Of a stretch of DNA of 64,000 nucleotides, positions 9,697 to 19,751 are shown piece after piece. Below the pieces are notes generated by a model, which was not told the DNA's origin, did no database searches, and saw nothing but the letters and a program-made list of their open reading frames with translations. The stretch is from contig NZ_JADNRQ010000016.1 in assembly GCF_015594625.1 (NCBI RefSeq), forward strand, positions 1 through 64,000, given 5' to 3'. Position 1 is the first letter of the stretch; each line of letters starts with the position of its first letter. Made by a program: the position numbers and the translations under genes. Source of the stretch: Desulfallas sp. Bu1-1. Its GTDB lineage: Bacteria > Bacillota > Desulfotomaculia > Desulfotomaculales > Desulfallaceae.

Positions 9697-10671
9697 TCAG
9701 GTACCCCGTTTCCAGCTTCTTTTATGCCTGATTAAACCCGCGCAGGGCACAATTTCCACGCCCTTGTCCTCAAGGCCGTCCAGCAGCAGGTTCATGCCCA
9801 GCGAATCACTGGCCATATGCCCGGCAATAATTACGTTGACATGATTCTTTTCCGCTTCCTTGCGGTGTTTTTCTCCCATATGCATCACCAGAAGCGTGCC
9901 CACGCCGGCCTGGGCCAGCTTGGCGTAAGCATCCTCGGAACCGCTGGTCCCCCCGGTCATATCAACCAGGATCTTGCCGGCCCGTCTTTCCTTGCTGCCG
10001 ACTACAATGTTGGGCCCCGCGTTATATTTAACGGCCTCGGCGTATTCCGGAATCTGCTTCAGCAGTTTGACCACGTCACCCAAGGTATCGGGTTTTTCCT
10101 TATCCATCAATTCCTGCAAGTAGCTGGTGACCTGGTTGTCAGCCACGGTGTGGGCACTCATGATCGCTATGCCCAAAATCCTGGCAGCATCCACCGCACG
10201 GTTGTGGTTTAAGGGCAATAACCCCCGCTTGACTTCGCCGATACGGGAGACCATGATGCCCTCGGCCACATTGATGGGCACGCCAAAGCGCGCCAGCACA
10301 TCCTCCTGGAGATGCATCACGTCGTGCAGTCCCGCCAGCGCCTTGCCTTCCGGGTGATGCGACATGATCAAATCTACGGGCCTCCCTTTTTCACCCAGCC
10401 GGTCGGCCAGCAATACCTCGCCGACCTCTATATCGATGCCCACCAGCATCCGCTTGACTTCCCGGGAAGGGTCTCCATAAAGCACCCGTGTATCGCTGTA
10501 AGGGTTGGCCAGGCGGTCGGTGTCGTAATCCTTCTTATCCTCTTCCTTCATTTCCGCGTAACGCTTCTTTTCCCGGGCCAGTTGCGCGGCCACCGTTTCA
10601 GCGCCGCGCGGGTCTTTTTCTATTCCCCTGGCAATTACGTATTCATATATTTCACTGATCTTCATCAACAA
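9697..10671 (-). CDS. NIF3-like / NGG1p-interacting factor family protein
   Basis: A 324-residue cytoplasmic protein of the NIF3-like fold. Visible metal-site elements are MSHHPEGKAL in the middle and IIAGHMASDS near the C-terminus, matching the conserved His/Asp ligands of NIF3 proteins. No signal peptide or membrane segment is present. Two TTG codons (10671, 10668) and an ATG (10665) cluster after AAAGGATG; spacing favours a TTG, so the exact start is uncertain by two codons. It is upstream of and coupled to the U32 gene. The biochemical role of the family is not established. Confidence 0.8.
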   Translation of the reverse strand: MLMKISEIYEYVIARGIEKDPRGAETVAAQLAREKKRYAEMKEEDKKDYDTDRLANPYSDTRVLYGDPSREVKRMLVGIDIEVGEVLLADRLGEKGRPVDLIMSHHPEGKALAGLHDVMHLQEDVLARFGVPINVAEGIMVSRIGEVKRGLLPLNHNRAVDAARILGIAIMSAHTVADNQVTSYLQELMDKEKPDTLGDVVKLLKQIPEYAEAVKYNAGPNIVVGSKERRAGKILVDMTGGTSGSEDAYAKLAQAGVGTLLVMHMGEKHRKEAEKNHVNVIIAGHMASDSLGMNLLLDGLEDKGVEIVPCAGLIRHKRSWKRGT

Positions 10672-10725
10672 ACCACATCCTTTTAAATATAATCTCCAAA
10701 ATTATAGTCACCAAAAATATATTTG

Positions 10726-11314
10726 TCATTTCCTAGATACATACCTGCTATGTTGCAAATAAAACCGCAGGGGAAGATCTGTTCCTTCCCTGATCCCGAT
10801 CCTTGTAGAGGTTATAATTGGCGAACCGGCCTCACCATAGCAAATATAGAGATTGCCTTTAGTAAGATCGACCTTATTGTGTTCAGGCCCGATGCCCATG
10901 GCCCGGGTGAGCTTGGCAGGACCGGAACAAAGATCCCGAATATTATCCTTGCCCCGCCGCCGCTGCATCAATTCAATATTAAACACGGGTTCCAGCGCTC
11001 GGACCAGCACCGCCTCACCCACCCCTTCGGCGGCGGAAACCACATTAAAGCAATAATGCATGCCGTATGTAAAGTATACATATGCATGACCGGGCGGGCC
11101 GAACATGGCGCTGTTACGCGGCGTCATGCGACGGGCGGCGTGGCAGGCCGGATCACCCTGCAAATAGGCCTCGGTTTCTACTATTTTACCTGCCACTGTA
11201 CCCTCCGGGCTGCGATGCACCAAAATACAACCCAATAAATCCCGGGCCACGGTAACGGTATCGCGTCCGTAAAACTCCCGGGGCAGAGGCGCGCAATTGA
11301 AGTCCGGTTGCTTC
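10726..11314 (-). CDS. mpg: 3-methyladenine DNA glycosylase (AAG/MPG family)
   Basis: Base-excision repair glycosylase removing alkylated purines. Family signatures are [15 protein letters not shown] at the N-terminus, the active-site region [18 protein letters not shown] (catalytic Glu), [16 protein letters not shown] and [13 protein letters not shown]. Its length of about 196 residues is normal. The ATG (11314-11316) overlaps the TGA of polX in an ATGA junction, so the two repair genes are translationally coupled. Confidence 0.93.
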
Positions 11315-13028
11315 ATTTGCCCAACACCTGCAATAATTCCGGCAGCGGCAGCGCGTTTAAAATGTGCCGCGGCTCCAGCCAGGCGCGGCGGGCCACCGAA
11401 ACGCCGTATATCATTTCATCCAGGCGATGCGGGTCGTGCGCGTCCGTGTTGATAGCCAGCCGAACGCCGCTTTCGCAAGCCAACTGGACATAGAACTCGT
11501 CCAAATCCAGCCGGTCGGGGGATGCGTTGATTTCGAGCACCTTGTTGTGGCGCGCGGCGGCCTCGATGATTTCTTCCACATCCACGGCATAAGGTTCACG
11601 GTGGCCCAACAGGCGGCCCGTGGGGTGGCCGATGATATCGACGTGTTCATTTTCGATGGCCGACAGGATGCGCCGGGTAATGGCATCGCGGTCCTGCTTA
11701 AAACCGCTGTGCACCGAAGCGATCACCACGTCGACCCGGGCCAACACTTCGTCAGGGTAATCAAGCCTGCCGTCTGCTAGAATATCCACCTCGACACCGG
11801 TAAACAAATGAAAGTCTTCCATCTCATCATTAAGCCGGCGAATTTCTTCATGCTGTTGCAGCAACCTTTCCACGGTGAGACCCCGGGCGATTTTCAAGGA
11901 AACGGAATGATCCGTAATGGCCAGGTAGGAATAACCCTTTTCCCGTGCCCGCCGCACCATTTCCTCAATGCTTCCCGTCCCGTCGCTCCAATTGGTGTGC
12001 ACGTGCAGGTCTCCCCGGATGTCGGCCAGTTCCAGCAACCGGGGTAATTTGTTTTCAGCCGCGGCGCCGACTTCCCCGTTGTTCTCCCTCAACTCGGGAA
12101 CTATGTAATTTAAACCCAGCAAGCCGTAAATCCCATGTTCACTGTTTACCCTGGCAGGTTTGCCGCAGGCGCGGGAAAGCATTCCGTGCCGGCTAAGCCG
12201 CCAGCCGCGCTTCCAAGCCAAAAGTTGCAAGCGACGATAATGGGCCGGGCTTCCGGTGCTCCAAAGCAAAGCGAACCAGTATTGCTCCTCCGGCACAACA
12301 ATAAGTTCCACGTGCACCCCCCAGCGGCTCAGCACCTGCACCCGGTCCTTTTCCCGCCGGAGTATATCGCCCAGCACCGGGTGAATCAGGAAGGCTTCAA
12401 TGATTTCCTCCGCGTTTTCCGCAACCACCAAAAGGTCCACGCTGCCGACGAGAGGCGACCAGCGCCTGAGCTCGCCGGTCACGGTAACCCTATGCACCCC
12501 AGCCATTTGATCCAAATAAGCGCTTAATTCCAGGGCCAACTCCCGGGCCGCTCCCAGCGGCAGCCGGTTGACTTTATTTTTCAATCTAACAATACCGCGG
12601 AGAATCTCCTGCTCGGTCTTCGAGCCCATCCCGGGCAACTGCCGAACCTTTCTGGCCCGGGCCGCTTCCTCCAACTCCGCAAGTGAAGACACGCCCAGCC
12701 GCTCGTAAAGCAACCTCACCCTCTTTGGTCCCAGGCCGGGCAGCGTCATCAGTTCCAGCAGGGACGGAGGTATCTCTTCCTTGAGCTCTTGATGCAGCTT
12801 GCATTCTCCAGTGGTAATCAATTCACCTATTTTGCCGGTAATATTTTTACCCAGACCGGGTACTTTTTTTAATTCCCCACTCGCATACATCTCCGTTACG
12901 GGTTGTTCCAGCCCGGCAATCGCCCTGGCCGCCCGCCGGTAAGCCCGGATCTTGAAAAAGTCTTCTCCTTTGAATTCCAACAAATCGGCGATTTCATAAA
13001 AAACCCAGGCTATTTCCATATTTCTCAC
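11313..13028 (-). CDS. polX: PolX-type protein: family X polymerase with degenerate active site plus PHP domain
   Basis: 571 residues with the PolX architecture: an N-terminal 8-kDa and helix-hairpin-helix region ([17 protein letters not shown]), the polymerase core (about 160-300) and a C-terminal PHP phosphoesterase (from about 335). The PHP metal motifs are intact: [41 protein letters not shown]. The polymerase core is not. The usual GDxD is GSVD (first catalytic Asp is Ser), the third carboxylate (VDLR in relatives) is VELI, and GS-x-RR is GELRR. Polymerase activity is therefore doubtful and a nuclease/phosphoesterase role more likely. I chose GTG (13028) with GGGG 8 nt upstream over TTG at 13034. 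Confidence 0.88.
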   Translation of the reverse strand: MRNMEIAWVFYEIADLLEFKGEDFFKIRAYRRAARAIAGLEQPVTEMYASGELKKVPGLGKNITGKIGELITTGECKLHQELKEEIPPSLLELMTLPGLGPKRVRLLYERLGVSSLAELEEAARARKVRQLPGMGSKTEQEILRGIVRLKNKVNRLPLGAARELALELSAYLDQMAGVHRVTVTGELRRWSPLVGSVDLLVVAENAEEIIEAFLIHPVLGDILRREKDRVQVLSRWGVHVELIVVPEEQYWFALLWSTGSPAHYRRLQLLAWKRGWRLSRHGMLSRACGKPARVNSEHGIYGLLGLNYIVPELRENNGEVGAAAENKLPRLLELADIRGDLHVHTNWSDGTGSIEEMVRRAREKGYSYLAITDHSVSLKIARGLTVERLLQQHEEIRRLNDEMEDFHLFTGVEVDILADGRLDYPDEVLARVDVVIASVHSGFKQDRDAITRRILSAIENEHVDIIGHPTGRLLGHREPYAVDVEEIIEAAARHNKVLEINASPDRLDLDEFYVQLACESGVRLAINTDAHDPHRLDEMIYGVSVARRAWLEPRHILNALPLPELLQVLGK

Positions 13029-13074
13029 AGGCAACGCCCCGCTTCGTTACTTAAAATAATTTGCCCTGGAAAAT

Positions 13075-13106
13075 ATAAAAAAACTCATGAAGCCCGCTCC
13101 ATGAGT
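13075..13106 (-). terminator. Intrinsic terminator after zapA
   Basis: Minus-strand stem ACTCATG/CATGAGT around a 10-nt loop, followed directly by a run of T. It separates zapA from polX on the same strand. Confidence 0.75.
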
Positions 13107-13116
13107 ATCCGGCTTA

Positions 13117-13383
13117 TTATTTTTTCTTTTTTCGTTCAGGTTCCAGCATCTTGACCAGGTTCTCATATTCTTCCCGTAAGTTGTAAAGTTCCTCCATGAC
13201 ATTCAGGGCAACCAGAATCGCGGCCTTGTATAGTGAAAGCCTTGTATTGCGCTGTAATACCAGTCTCATTTTTTCGTCCACTTCCTTGGACATTTTAACC
13301 ATGTTTTCAGGGGAAGCATCCCCTACCAGTGTGTAACGCTCCCCGTATATTTCAACATCCACCCGGTTTTGCTCGTCGGACAT
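13117..13383 (-). CDS. zapA: Cell division protein ZapA
   Basis: An 88-residue FtsZ-ring stabiliser. The N-terminal beta segment VDVEIYGERYTLVGDASPE is the ZapA signature, followed by the helix (VDEKMRLVL) and a long coiled coil (AILVALNVMEELYNLREEYE). It ends in a Lys-rich tail. GGGGAGG precedes the ATG by 7 nt. The position between pheT and polX is common in Clostridia-like genomes as I recall. Confidence 0.92.
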   Translation of the reverse strand: MSDEQNRVDVEIYGERYTLVGDASPENMVKMSKEVDEKMRLVLQRNTRLSLYKAAILVALNVMEELYNLREEYENLVKMLEPERKKKK

Positions 13384-13536
13384 GCCCGGTCCTCCCCGGT
13401 GATTATTAGCAGTACTTTAAATAATATATTCAACATTAATTACTATTTTCCTGCAAAAGAAGGAGTATTTTTCATTTTTTTGTCACAGGGATCCCCATAT
13501 TCTATCTTTTGGCAAGTGGAAACGCAGTTTACAATG

Positions 13537-13583
13537 AAAAAATCCACTTGAAAATAAAGCCCGGGGCATTATTCTCAAGTGGA
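13537..13583 (-). terminator. Intrinsic terminator after pheST
   Basis: A long minus-strand hairpin with 9-bp outer arms (TCCACTTGA 13543-13551 with TCAAGTGGA 13575-13583) plus inner A/T pairs, followed by a T run. It lies about 55 nt after the pheT stop. Confidence 0.75.
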
Positions 13584-13637
13584 CCATCCGAACAGGTTTT
13601 TATTCATTTACCTTGCTCATTTGCCTGACCGGCTCAG

Positions 13638-16067
13638 CTATTGCCGCAGGGTGGCGCCGAACTCCCGCTCCAGGGCACGCATGATGGCGCTGATTTGTTG
13701 ATTTACCTCTTCATCGGTAAGTGTCCTGTCTTCGGCCTGGAATTTCAAAGTAAAAGCAATACTCCGCTTTCCTTCTTCCACCTGCTTGCCGCTGTAAACA
13801 TCAAATACTTGAACGTCCCGCAGAATGGCTGAGTCACCGGCCCGGTAAATCTGCTTGATGATGTCACCGGCCGGGATATTCCGTTGTACCACCACCGCCA
13901 AATCCCTTTCCACTCCGGGGAACTTGGGCAAGGGGGCATACTGGCGGGGCTTGCCCGAAACGTCCACCAGCACATCAAAATTCAATTCAAACAATGTCAC
14001 AAGCTGGCTCAAGTCATAAGCCTCCTGCACGTCGGGATGCAGTTCCCCGATAATTCCCAGGTGCTGCTCGCCGGAAAGCACCGCCGCCGTCCGCCCCGGG
14101 TGAAAACCGGGAATGTCGGTTGCGGGAACATATGAAATATCCCGGACACCCACGTATTTCAATAAAGCGTTTAAAACCCCCTTCAGGAAATAAAAGTCCA
14201 TCAAAACGGGGCGGGCGTTCCAGCCGCCCGGCGTGAAACCGGTAACTGCGGCGGCCAGCGCCGGTACTTCCTCGGGTAAAAGCTCACCTTCCCGGGGGTA
14301 GAACAACCGGCCCAGTTCAAAAATCGCCCCGTCCCTAACCTGGCGGTTACTGTTGCGTTGCAGGACATCCAGCAACCCGGGATACAACAGCGTGCGCATT
14401 ACCGATTGCTCCTCGCTCAAGGGATTTTGCAACGCCACCACATTGCGGTACCGGCTATCGACGGGGATGCCCAGCCGGTCAAAAACCCGGGGGCTGACAA
14501 AACTATAGGTGACCACTTCGCTAAAGCCCCCCAGCGACAGAAAATTTTTCACTTTCAGGGCCAGCATCTGCTCATATGTTCTGGCTCCCTGGGTGATCAC
14601 GCCGGTGGGCAAAGTATTCGGCACATGGTTGAACCCATACAACCTGGCCACTTCCTCGATCAGGTCCACCTCAATACCCACATCTGGCCGGTGGCCGGGC
14701 ACGGTAACCAGTAGTCCCTGCTCATCCTCCTTGACCCTGAACTGCAGGCGGGTGAGCAGATCCTTGATTTCCGGCGGGGTCAAAGGCAAATCCAGTAAAT
14801 GATTCACCCTGTCCGGGCGCAGCAAGATGGTTTTTTCCACCGCCGGTTCAGGGTAATTATCCACCACCACCGCCACAACTTCCGCTGCCCCCATCTCCGC
14901 TAAAAGCCCGGCGGCCCGGTCGGCAGCTCGCTTGCAGCCGGTTATGTCGATCCCTTTTTCAAACCTGGAGGAAGATTCCGAACGCAGGCCCAGATTGCGA
15001 GAAGTGCGCCGGATGCTGACAGGGTTGAAATATGCCGATTCCAAAAGAACAACCCTCGTTTGATCCGTCACTTCCGAGTCCAGCCCGCCCATCACCCCGG
15101 CCACCGCCACGGGGCCGTTTTGGTCGGCGATCACCAGCATGTCGGCGGAAAGCTTTCTCTCGTCCTTGTCCAGAGTATACATCAACTCGCCCTCGGTCGC
15201 CCGGCGCACGATGATGTGGCCGTCCTTTAATTTATGATAATCAAAGGCGTGCAGCGGCTGGCCGAGTTCCATCATTACATAGTTGGTTACGTCCACCACG
15301 TTGTTGATGGGGCGTACGCCCGCCGCCCGGAGTCGCTGCTGCATCCAGACCGGGGACGGTCCGATCTTGACGTTTTTTAGGAGGCGCGCAACGTAACGGC
15401 GGCAGAGGCCGGATTCTTCAATATCCACCCGGACCCTGTCTTCCGGCGCCGGTGGCGTTTCGTCCAGCTCGACCCGCGGCATTTTCAAAGGCCTGTTGAA
15501 AATAGCGGCCACTTCCCGGGCCACGCCGATCATGCTCATGCAATCGCCCCGGTTGGGGGTTAGTTCAAGTTCGAGTATGACATCGTCAAGGCCGATCAGC
15601 GGTTTGACATCAACGCCCAGGGGGGTATCGGCGGGTAGAATCATAATTCCATATTCCTGATCTTTGGGCAAAGTTGCAGGGTCAAGCCCCAGTTCTTCTC
15701 CGGAACAAAGCATCCCCCGTGATTCCACACCGCGCAGTTTCGCTTTTTTAATTGTCACCCCGCCGGCAAGCCTGGCACCAACCACAGCCACGGGCACCAC
15801 CTGGCCCTCCCTGACATTGGGCGCGCCCGTAACGATTTGCAGTAGCTCATCACCACCGGTGGTGACGTGGCAGATCACCAGTTTGTCGGCGTTCGGATGG
15901 GGCTCAATTTTTATTATTTTACCGGTATAGACTTTGGTGATATCCTTTCCCGGCTCCTCCACGGCTTCAACCGCCAGTCCCGCCAGGGTCAGGCGCTCGG
16001 CCAGTTCACCGGGAGTAATGCCATCGAGGTCAACGTATTCCCGCAGCCATTTATAAGAAACACGCAA
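13638..16067 (-). CDS. pheT: Phenylalanyl-tRNA synthetase beta subunit
   Basis: 809 residues, full length for bacterial PheT. In order: N-terminal domain (RVSYKWLREYVDL), an EMAP/OB tRNA-binding domain (about 40-150, IVTGAPNVREGQVVPVA), the B3/B4 editing region, B5, the catalytic-like core, and a C-terminal anticodon-binding FDX-ACB domain (YAPLPKFPGVERDLAVVV). It pairs with PheS as an (alpha-beta)2 enzyme. An earlier TTG (16073) sits only 3 nt from the GGAGG; the second TTG at 16067 has ideal spacing and gives the usual family N-terminus, so I chose it. Confidence 0.95.
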   Translation of the reverse strand: MRVSYKWLREYVDLDGITPGELAERLTLAGLAVEAVEEPGKDITKVYTGKIIKIEPHPNADKLVICHVTTGGDELLQIVTGAPNVREGQVVPVAVVGARLAGGVTIKKAKLRGVESRGMLCSGEELGLDPATLPKDQEYGIMILPADTPLGVDVKPLIGLDDVILELELTPNRGDCMSMIGVAREVAAIFNRPLKMPRVELDETPPAPEDRVRVDIEESGLCRRYVARLLKNVKIGPSPVWMQQRLRAAGVRPINNVVDVTNYVMMELGQPLHAFDYHKLKDGHIIVRRATEGELMYTLDKDERKLSADMLVIADQNGPVAVAGVMGGLDSEVTDQTRVVLLESAYFNPVSIRRTSRNLGLRSESSSRFEKGIDITGCKRAADRAAGLLAEMGAAEVVAVVVDNYPEPAVEKTILLRPDRVNHLLDLPLTPPEIKDLLTRLQFRVKEDEQGLLVTVPGHRPDVGIEVDLIEEVARLYGFNHVPNTLPTGVITQGARTYEQMLALKVKNFLSLGGFSEVVTYSFVSPRVFDRLGIPVDSRYRNVVALQNPLSEEQSVMRTLLYPGLLDVLQRNSNRQVRDGAIFELGRLFYPREGELLPEEVPALAAAVTGFTPGGWNARPVLMDFYFLKGVLNALLKYVGVRDISYVPATDIPGFHPGRTAAVLSGEQHLGIIGELHPDVQEAYDLSQLVTLFELNFDVLVDVSGKPRQYAPLPKFPGVERDLAVVVQRNIPAGDIIKQIYRAGDSAILRDVQVFDVYSGKQVEEGKRSIAFTLKFQAEDRTLTDEEVNQQISAIMRALEREFGATLRQ

Positions 16068-16122
16068 GTTCAATTACCTCCTCGAATACCATTGTTATAA
16101 ATTCCCGATATAGTTTAGGTGC

Positions 16123-17145
16123 TTAAAACTGGGCCAAGAAACGCAGGTCGTTATCGAACAGCAGGCGCATGTCATCTATGTTGTACTTGAGCATGGCGAT
16201 GCGCTCCACCCCCATGCCGAAGGCGAAACCGGTAACCTCTTCGGGATTATAGCCCGAAACTTCCAGCACCCTCGGGTGGACCATGCCACAACCCAAAATC
16301 TCCAGCCAGCCGGTGTCGGAGCAAACCCGGCAGCCCTTGCCGCCACACATGCCGCAGGAAATATCAACCTCGGCGCTGGGTTCGGTAAAGGGGAAATAGC
16401 TGGGGCGGAATCTGGTTCTGGTTTGTGGGCCGAACATCTTTTCCGCAAATACCTGCAGCGTACCCTTCAGATCACCGAAAGTAACCCGCCTGTCAATGGC
16501 CAGACCTTCCACCTGGTGAAACATGGGCGAGTGGGTAGCGTCATCGTCCCGGCGGTATACCTTGCCCGGAGCAATGATCCGCACAGGTAAAACGGGAGCG
16601 GTTCTTTCCATGGTTCTCACCTGCACCGGTGATGTATGGGTCCGCAAGAGCACCTCCGGCCCAATGAAAAACGAGTCCTGCATGTCGCGGGCCGGGTGGT
16701 CCTTGGGTAAATTCAGGGCTTCAAAGTTATAAAAATCGAGTTCGATTTCCGGACCTTCCTCAATGCTGTATCCCATACCCAGAAAAATATCCTCTATTTC
16801 CTCCTCGACAATGGAAAGAGGGTGCCTGCGTCCGGCGGGGAAAGGAGTGCCGGGCAGCGTAACATCAATTCTCTCCGCCGCCAGCTTTTCTTTTTTCACC
16901 TGTTCCTTGATCGTGGCCATTCGTTCTTCCAGGACACTCTCTATTCTGGCCCTTACATCGTTGGCAAGCTGGCCCACCCGGGGTCTCTCTTCGGGAGCAA
17001 GGCTTCCCATGCCGCGCAAAACGGAAGTTAACAATCCCTTTTTCCCGAGAAATCGAACCCTGATTTCATTGAGTTGATCCAGGTTGTCAGTACGGGACAG
17101 GGCCTGTTCAGCTTCGGATAATATTGCTTTCAATTTCTGTTCCAT
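16123..17145 (-). CDS. pheS: Phenylalanyl-tRNA synthetase alpha subunit
   Basis: A 340-residue class II synthetase subunit. It has an N-terminal coiled coil ([16 protein letters not shown]), motif 1 in the [13 protein letters not shown] region, motif 2 ([20 protein letters not shown]) and motif 3 ([14 protein letters not shown]). A Cys cluster ([12 protein letters not shown]) near residue 270 is common in this family. The ORF stays open a further 53 codons upstream, but that stretch is the T-box leader and lacks a start signal; ATG at 17145 gives the family N-terminus. The operon is pheS-pheT under Phe T-box control. Confidence 0.96.
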   Translation of the reverse strand: MEQKLKAILSEAEQALSRTDNLDQLNEIRVRFLGKKGLLTSVLRGMGSLAPEERPRVGQLANDVRARIESVLEERMATIKEQVKKEKLAAERIDVTLPGTPFPAGRRHPLSIVEEEIEDIFLGMGYSIEEGPEIELDFYNFEALNLPKDHPARDMQDSFFIGPEVLLRTHTSPVQVRTMERTAPVLPVRIIAPGKVYRRDDDATHSPMFHQVEGLAIDRRVTFGDLKGTLQVFAEKMFGPQTRTRFRPSYFPFTEPSAEVDISCGMCGGKGCRVCSDTGWLEILGCGMVHPRVLEVSGYNPEEVTGFAFGMGVERIAMLKYNIDDMRLLFDNDLRFLAQF

Positions 17146-17204
17146 ATTCATCCCCCTTATGGCTTTTGGCAATGTTCCTATTATTCCCATAGCAACCAGG
17201 CAAA

Positions 17205-17465
17205 ATAAAAAACCGTCCCAAGGGACGGATTGTTTATCCGCGGTACCACCCAAATTGTTGCCAACAAGGCTCAACCACTCGTTCCGGGGTGCGTTCAACA
17301 GCACCCCGGTTCCCGGTAACGGAGGGATCCGGCTACACCTACTTGGTTCAACGTTCAGCTGCAGTTCCGGGGTGAATTCGGCGGGTTGTTCTTAAAAGGA
17401 CTCTCAGTCGGCGATCCTTTCTCCCTGGAAGACAATGGTAACCGCGTACTAATCCCCTTCATTAC
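17205..17465 (-). promoter_or_regulatory. T-box riboswitch controlling pheST (Phe)
   Basis: The leader before pheS contains the T-box core GGGTGGTACCGCGG (minus, about 17237-17250), which pairs with the uncharged tRNA acceptor end, and a terminator CCGTCCC-TT-GGGACGG plus T run (17207-17228). Upstream is a stem I-like region whose specifier loop reads GAATTC-A, giving the codon TTC for Phe, consistent with the gene. Uncharged tRNA-Phe should favour the antiterminator and switch pheST on. Confidence 0.9.
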
Positions 17466-17677
17466 CGTTAAAATATTGATTGATAACTAGTGTACGGCCA
17501 ACCTTCTGTATAGTATATAAGCTCGAATGGAACCGGTAGCTTCAAATAATCTCCAAAAAAAATCGGCGGTTAAAAACATTTAACCACAACCTTTCCCCAT
17601 TCTTTGAGGCCTTCCACTCGCCATTGATTATATCATAAGGATGTTTTGAAAACAAGGAAGTTAACTAAAAAATGAGG

Positions 17678-18505
17678 TTAAGGCTTAGCAATTTCCTTGC
17701 CAGCACATAGCCGTTGCCGGACCGCTTCATACAGCATGATGCCGGCCGCCACCCCGGCATTTAGTGACTCGGCCCTTCCGGGCATGGGAATCCGCACCCT
17801 TTCACCGGCCGCCCGGCGAACCACGTCGGAAATCCCGCAGGCTTCCCCGCCAATAACCAGCGCAACCTGCCCGGTAAGATCACAGTTATAAAGCTCACGC
17901 CGGGCCGCCAAATCCCCCGCCACCAATTTCCACCCGCCAGTTTGCAACTCGAACAAGAACTTATCCACATCCGCCACACTAATAACCGGAATATGAAAAA
18001 CCGACCCCATAGTGGAACGCAGCGTTTTAGCGTTATATGGATCAACGGTGCCTTTAAAGATAAACACACCGTGCGCCCCGGCGGCGTCCGCACAGCGGAT
18101 GATGGTGCCCAAGTTGCCCGGATCCCTGACGCCGTCAACGAGCACCAGCAAGTCCTTTCCATCTCTGCGCCAGGCTTCCGGATCAAATTTTAAATGCCGT
18201 GGAATACCAGCTACCGCCAGCACCCCCTGGGGCGATTCGGTATCCGCAAGCTCGGCCAGCAAGCCGTCATCCACGGCCAGCAGGGGCACACCTTGTTCCG
18301 CCAGCATCTCCAGCAGCGTTTTACCCCTAGTGTGCCCGGCCAGCCCGAGGGTGTGCAAAACCAGTTCCAGCGGCCACCGGGCTTGGACCGCTTCTTCAAC
18401 AAAGCGGACGCCCTCAACAATGAATTTGCCTTCACTTTCCCGGAATTTGCGTTTCGCCAGGCGACGCACGTATTTGATACGCGAGTTGTTTTTATTTACA
18501 AGCAT
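17678..18505 (-). CDS. SpoU/TrmH-family rRNA 2'-O-methyltransferase
   Basis: A 275-residue SPOUT methyltransferase. An N-terminal substrate-binding domain starts KYVRRLAKRKFRESEGKFIVEGVRF. The C-terminal knotted SAM domain has the three motifs: DGVRDPGNLGTIIRCADAAGAHGV (motif 1), ALVIGGEACGIS (motif 2) and IPMPGRAESLNAGVAAGIMLYEA (motif 3). It resembles B. subtilis YsgA, located near infC-rplT and pheST as here. The RNA target is unproven. Its terminator-separated position downstream of rplT suggests separate transcription. Confidence 0.9.
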   Translation of the reverse strand: MLVNKNNSRIKYVRRLAKRKFRESEGKFIVEGVRFVEEAVQARWPLELVLHTLGLAGHTRGKTLLEMLAEQGVPLLAVDDGLLAELADTESPQGVLAVAGIPRHLKFDPEAWRRDGKDLLVLVDGVRDPGNLGTIIRCADAAGAHGVFIFKGTVDPYNAKTLRSTMGSVFHIPVISVADVDKFLFELQTGGWKLVAGDLAARRELYNCDLTGQVALVIGGEACGISDVVRRAAGERVRIPMPGRAESLNAGVAAGIMLYEAVRQRLCAGKEIAKP

Positions 18506-18542
18506 ATCCTTATCCCATCCGAATTTTTAAGTAACAATGAAA

Positions 18543-18573
18543 ATAAGCATGGTGGTATAAATGCCATGCTTAT
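18543..18573 (-). terminator. Intrinsic terminator after rplT
   Basis: A 10-bp stem ATAAGCATGG/CCATGCTTAT with an 11-nt loop and T-rich flanks on both sides. It ends the infC-rpmI-rplT unit. Confidence 0.75.
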
Positions 18574-18598
18574 TTTTCCGTCAAAACCTATAAAATTA

Positions 18599-18958
18599 TT
18601 AAGAATTTACCTTGCTTTTGGCCATATCCACCAGCTTGCCGAAAGCCTTGCTGTCGTTAACCGCCAGATCAGCCAACATTTTGCGGTTGATTTCCACGCC
18701 GGCCTTCTTCAGGCCGTCCATGAAACGACTGTAAGATATGCCGTTGTTGCGCGCGGCAGCGTTGATCCGGGCAATCCAAAGCTTTCTAAAATCGCGCTTT
18801 CTGGCTTTGCGGTCCCGGTAAGCGTACATCAGGGATTTCATGACCTGCTGGTTGGCCACGCGGTACAATTTGCTCTTGGCGCCCCGGTATCCTTTAGCCA
18901 GTTTTAAAATCTTCTTGTGTCTTTTACGTGAAACCACACTGCTCTTCGCCCGTGGCAT
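18599..18958 (-). CDS. rplT: 50S ribosomal protein L20
   Basis: 119 residues with the L20 signature ([48 protein letters not shown]). It binds 23S rRNA early in assembly and, in Firmicutes, represses its own operon through the infC leader. AGGAGG precedes the ATG by 7 nt. Third gene of infC-rpmI-rplT. Confidence 0.98.
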   Translation of the reverse strand: MPRAKSSVVSRKRHKKILKLAKGYRGAKSKLYRVANQQVMKSLMYAYRDRKARKRDFRKLWIARINAAARNNGISYSRFMDGLKKAGVEINRKMLADLAVNDSKAFGKLVDMAKSKVNS

Positions 18959-18997
18959 GGCAATTCCTCCTTTTTACGGAACTAAAACAATTACTGG

Positions 18998-19189
18998 TTA
19001 AGGGAGAAGACGCTGCAGTTTGCCCGCGTCGGTCGGGTGAACAATTAAAGCCTTGCGCAGCTTGCGCTTGCGCTTCGCCGTCTTTTTCCCCAAAATGTGA
19101 CTGTGAAATGCATGCGAAGCCTTGAATTTACCTGTTCCAGTCTTTTTAAAACGTTTGGCGGCACCGCGATGTGTTTTGATTTTCGGCAA
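18998..19189 (-). CDS. rpmI: 50S ribosomal protein L35
   Basis: A 63-residue, strongly basic L35 ([27 protein letters not shown]). The start is TTG after GGAG at 9 nt. It lies between infC and rplT in the conserved operon. Confidence 0.98.
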   Translation of the reverse strand: MPKIKTHRGAAKRFKKTGTGKFKASHAFHSHILGKKTAKRKRKLRKALIVHPTDAGKLQRLLP

Positions 19190-19230
19190 AACACTTCACT
19201 CCTTCCCGTAAATACTTTTGTGTAGCTGGA

Positions 19231-19749
19231 TTAATCCTGTTGTTGCTTGGGTGCCAAAATCATGATCATGTTTTTGCCTTCAAGCTTGGGCGGCCTTTCC
19301 ACATTGGCCAGATCGGCAACCTTTTCAGCCAACCTGACAAGCAACTGTTTCCCCAAATCCGGGTGCACAATCTGCCGGCCCCGGAACATGATCGTTGCCT
19401 TTACCTTATCGCCATCCTTTAAAAACCGGATGGCGTTTCTGGCTTTGACCTCAAAATCATGGTCCTCGATGTTGGGTCTGAGCTTGACTTCCTTAACGGT
19501 GATAATGCGCTGTTTCTTTTTGGCCTCTTTTTCTCTCTTGCTCTGCTCGTATCTATACCTGCCGTAATCCATGATCCGGCAAACCGGGGGCTTGGCCTGC
19601 GGCGCCACTTCCACCAAATCCAACTGTCTTTCGTCCGCAATCCTCAAGGCGTCGCGTAAAGGAAGCACTCCCAGTTGGTTACCGTCAGCGTCAATGACCC
19701 TGACTTCCCTGGCTCGGATATCTTCATTTATCCGATTTTCTCTGGAAAT
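19231..19749 (-). CDS. infC: Translation initiation factor IF-3, AUU start
   Basis: 172 residues once extended to the AUU codon at 19747-19749, which follows GGGAGGTG at ideal spacing. The upstream in-frame text reads ISRENRINEDIRAREVRV, the conserved IF-3 N-terminus, so the GTG at 19668 is not the start. It has the N-domain (LGVLPLRDALRIA), a Lys-rich linker, and the C-domain binding the 30S subunit (VKLRPNIEDHDFEVKARNA; GDKVKATIMFRGRQ). A rare AUU start is the classic means by which IF-3 represses its own translation in other bacteria; the sequence fits that here. First gene of infC-rpmI-rplT. Confidence 0.95.
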   Translation of the reverse strand: MSRENRINEDIRAREVRVIDADGNQLGVLPLRDALRIADERQLDLVEVAPQAKPPVCRIMDYGRYRYEQSKREKEAKKKQRIITVKEVKLRPNIEDHDFEVKARNAIRFLKDGDKVKATIMFRGRQIVHPDLGKQLLVRLAEKVADLANVERPPKLEGKNMIMILAPKQQQD

Positions 19750-19751
19750 AG

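Noticed and set aside
17146-17304. 53-codon N-terminal extension of pheS
   Set aside because: The stretch is the T-box terminator and core; the real PheS N-terminus begins at 17145.
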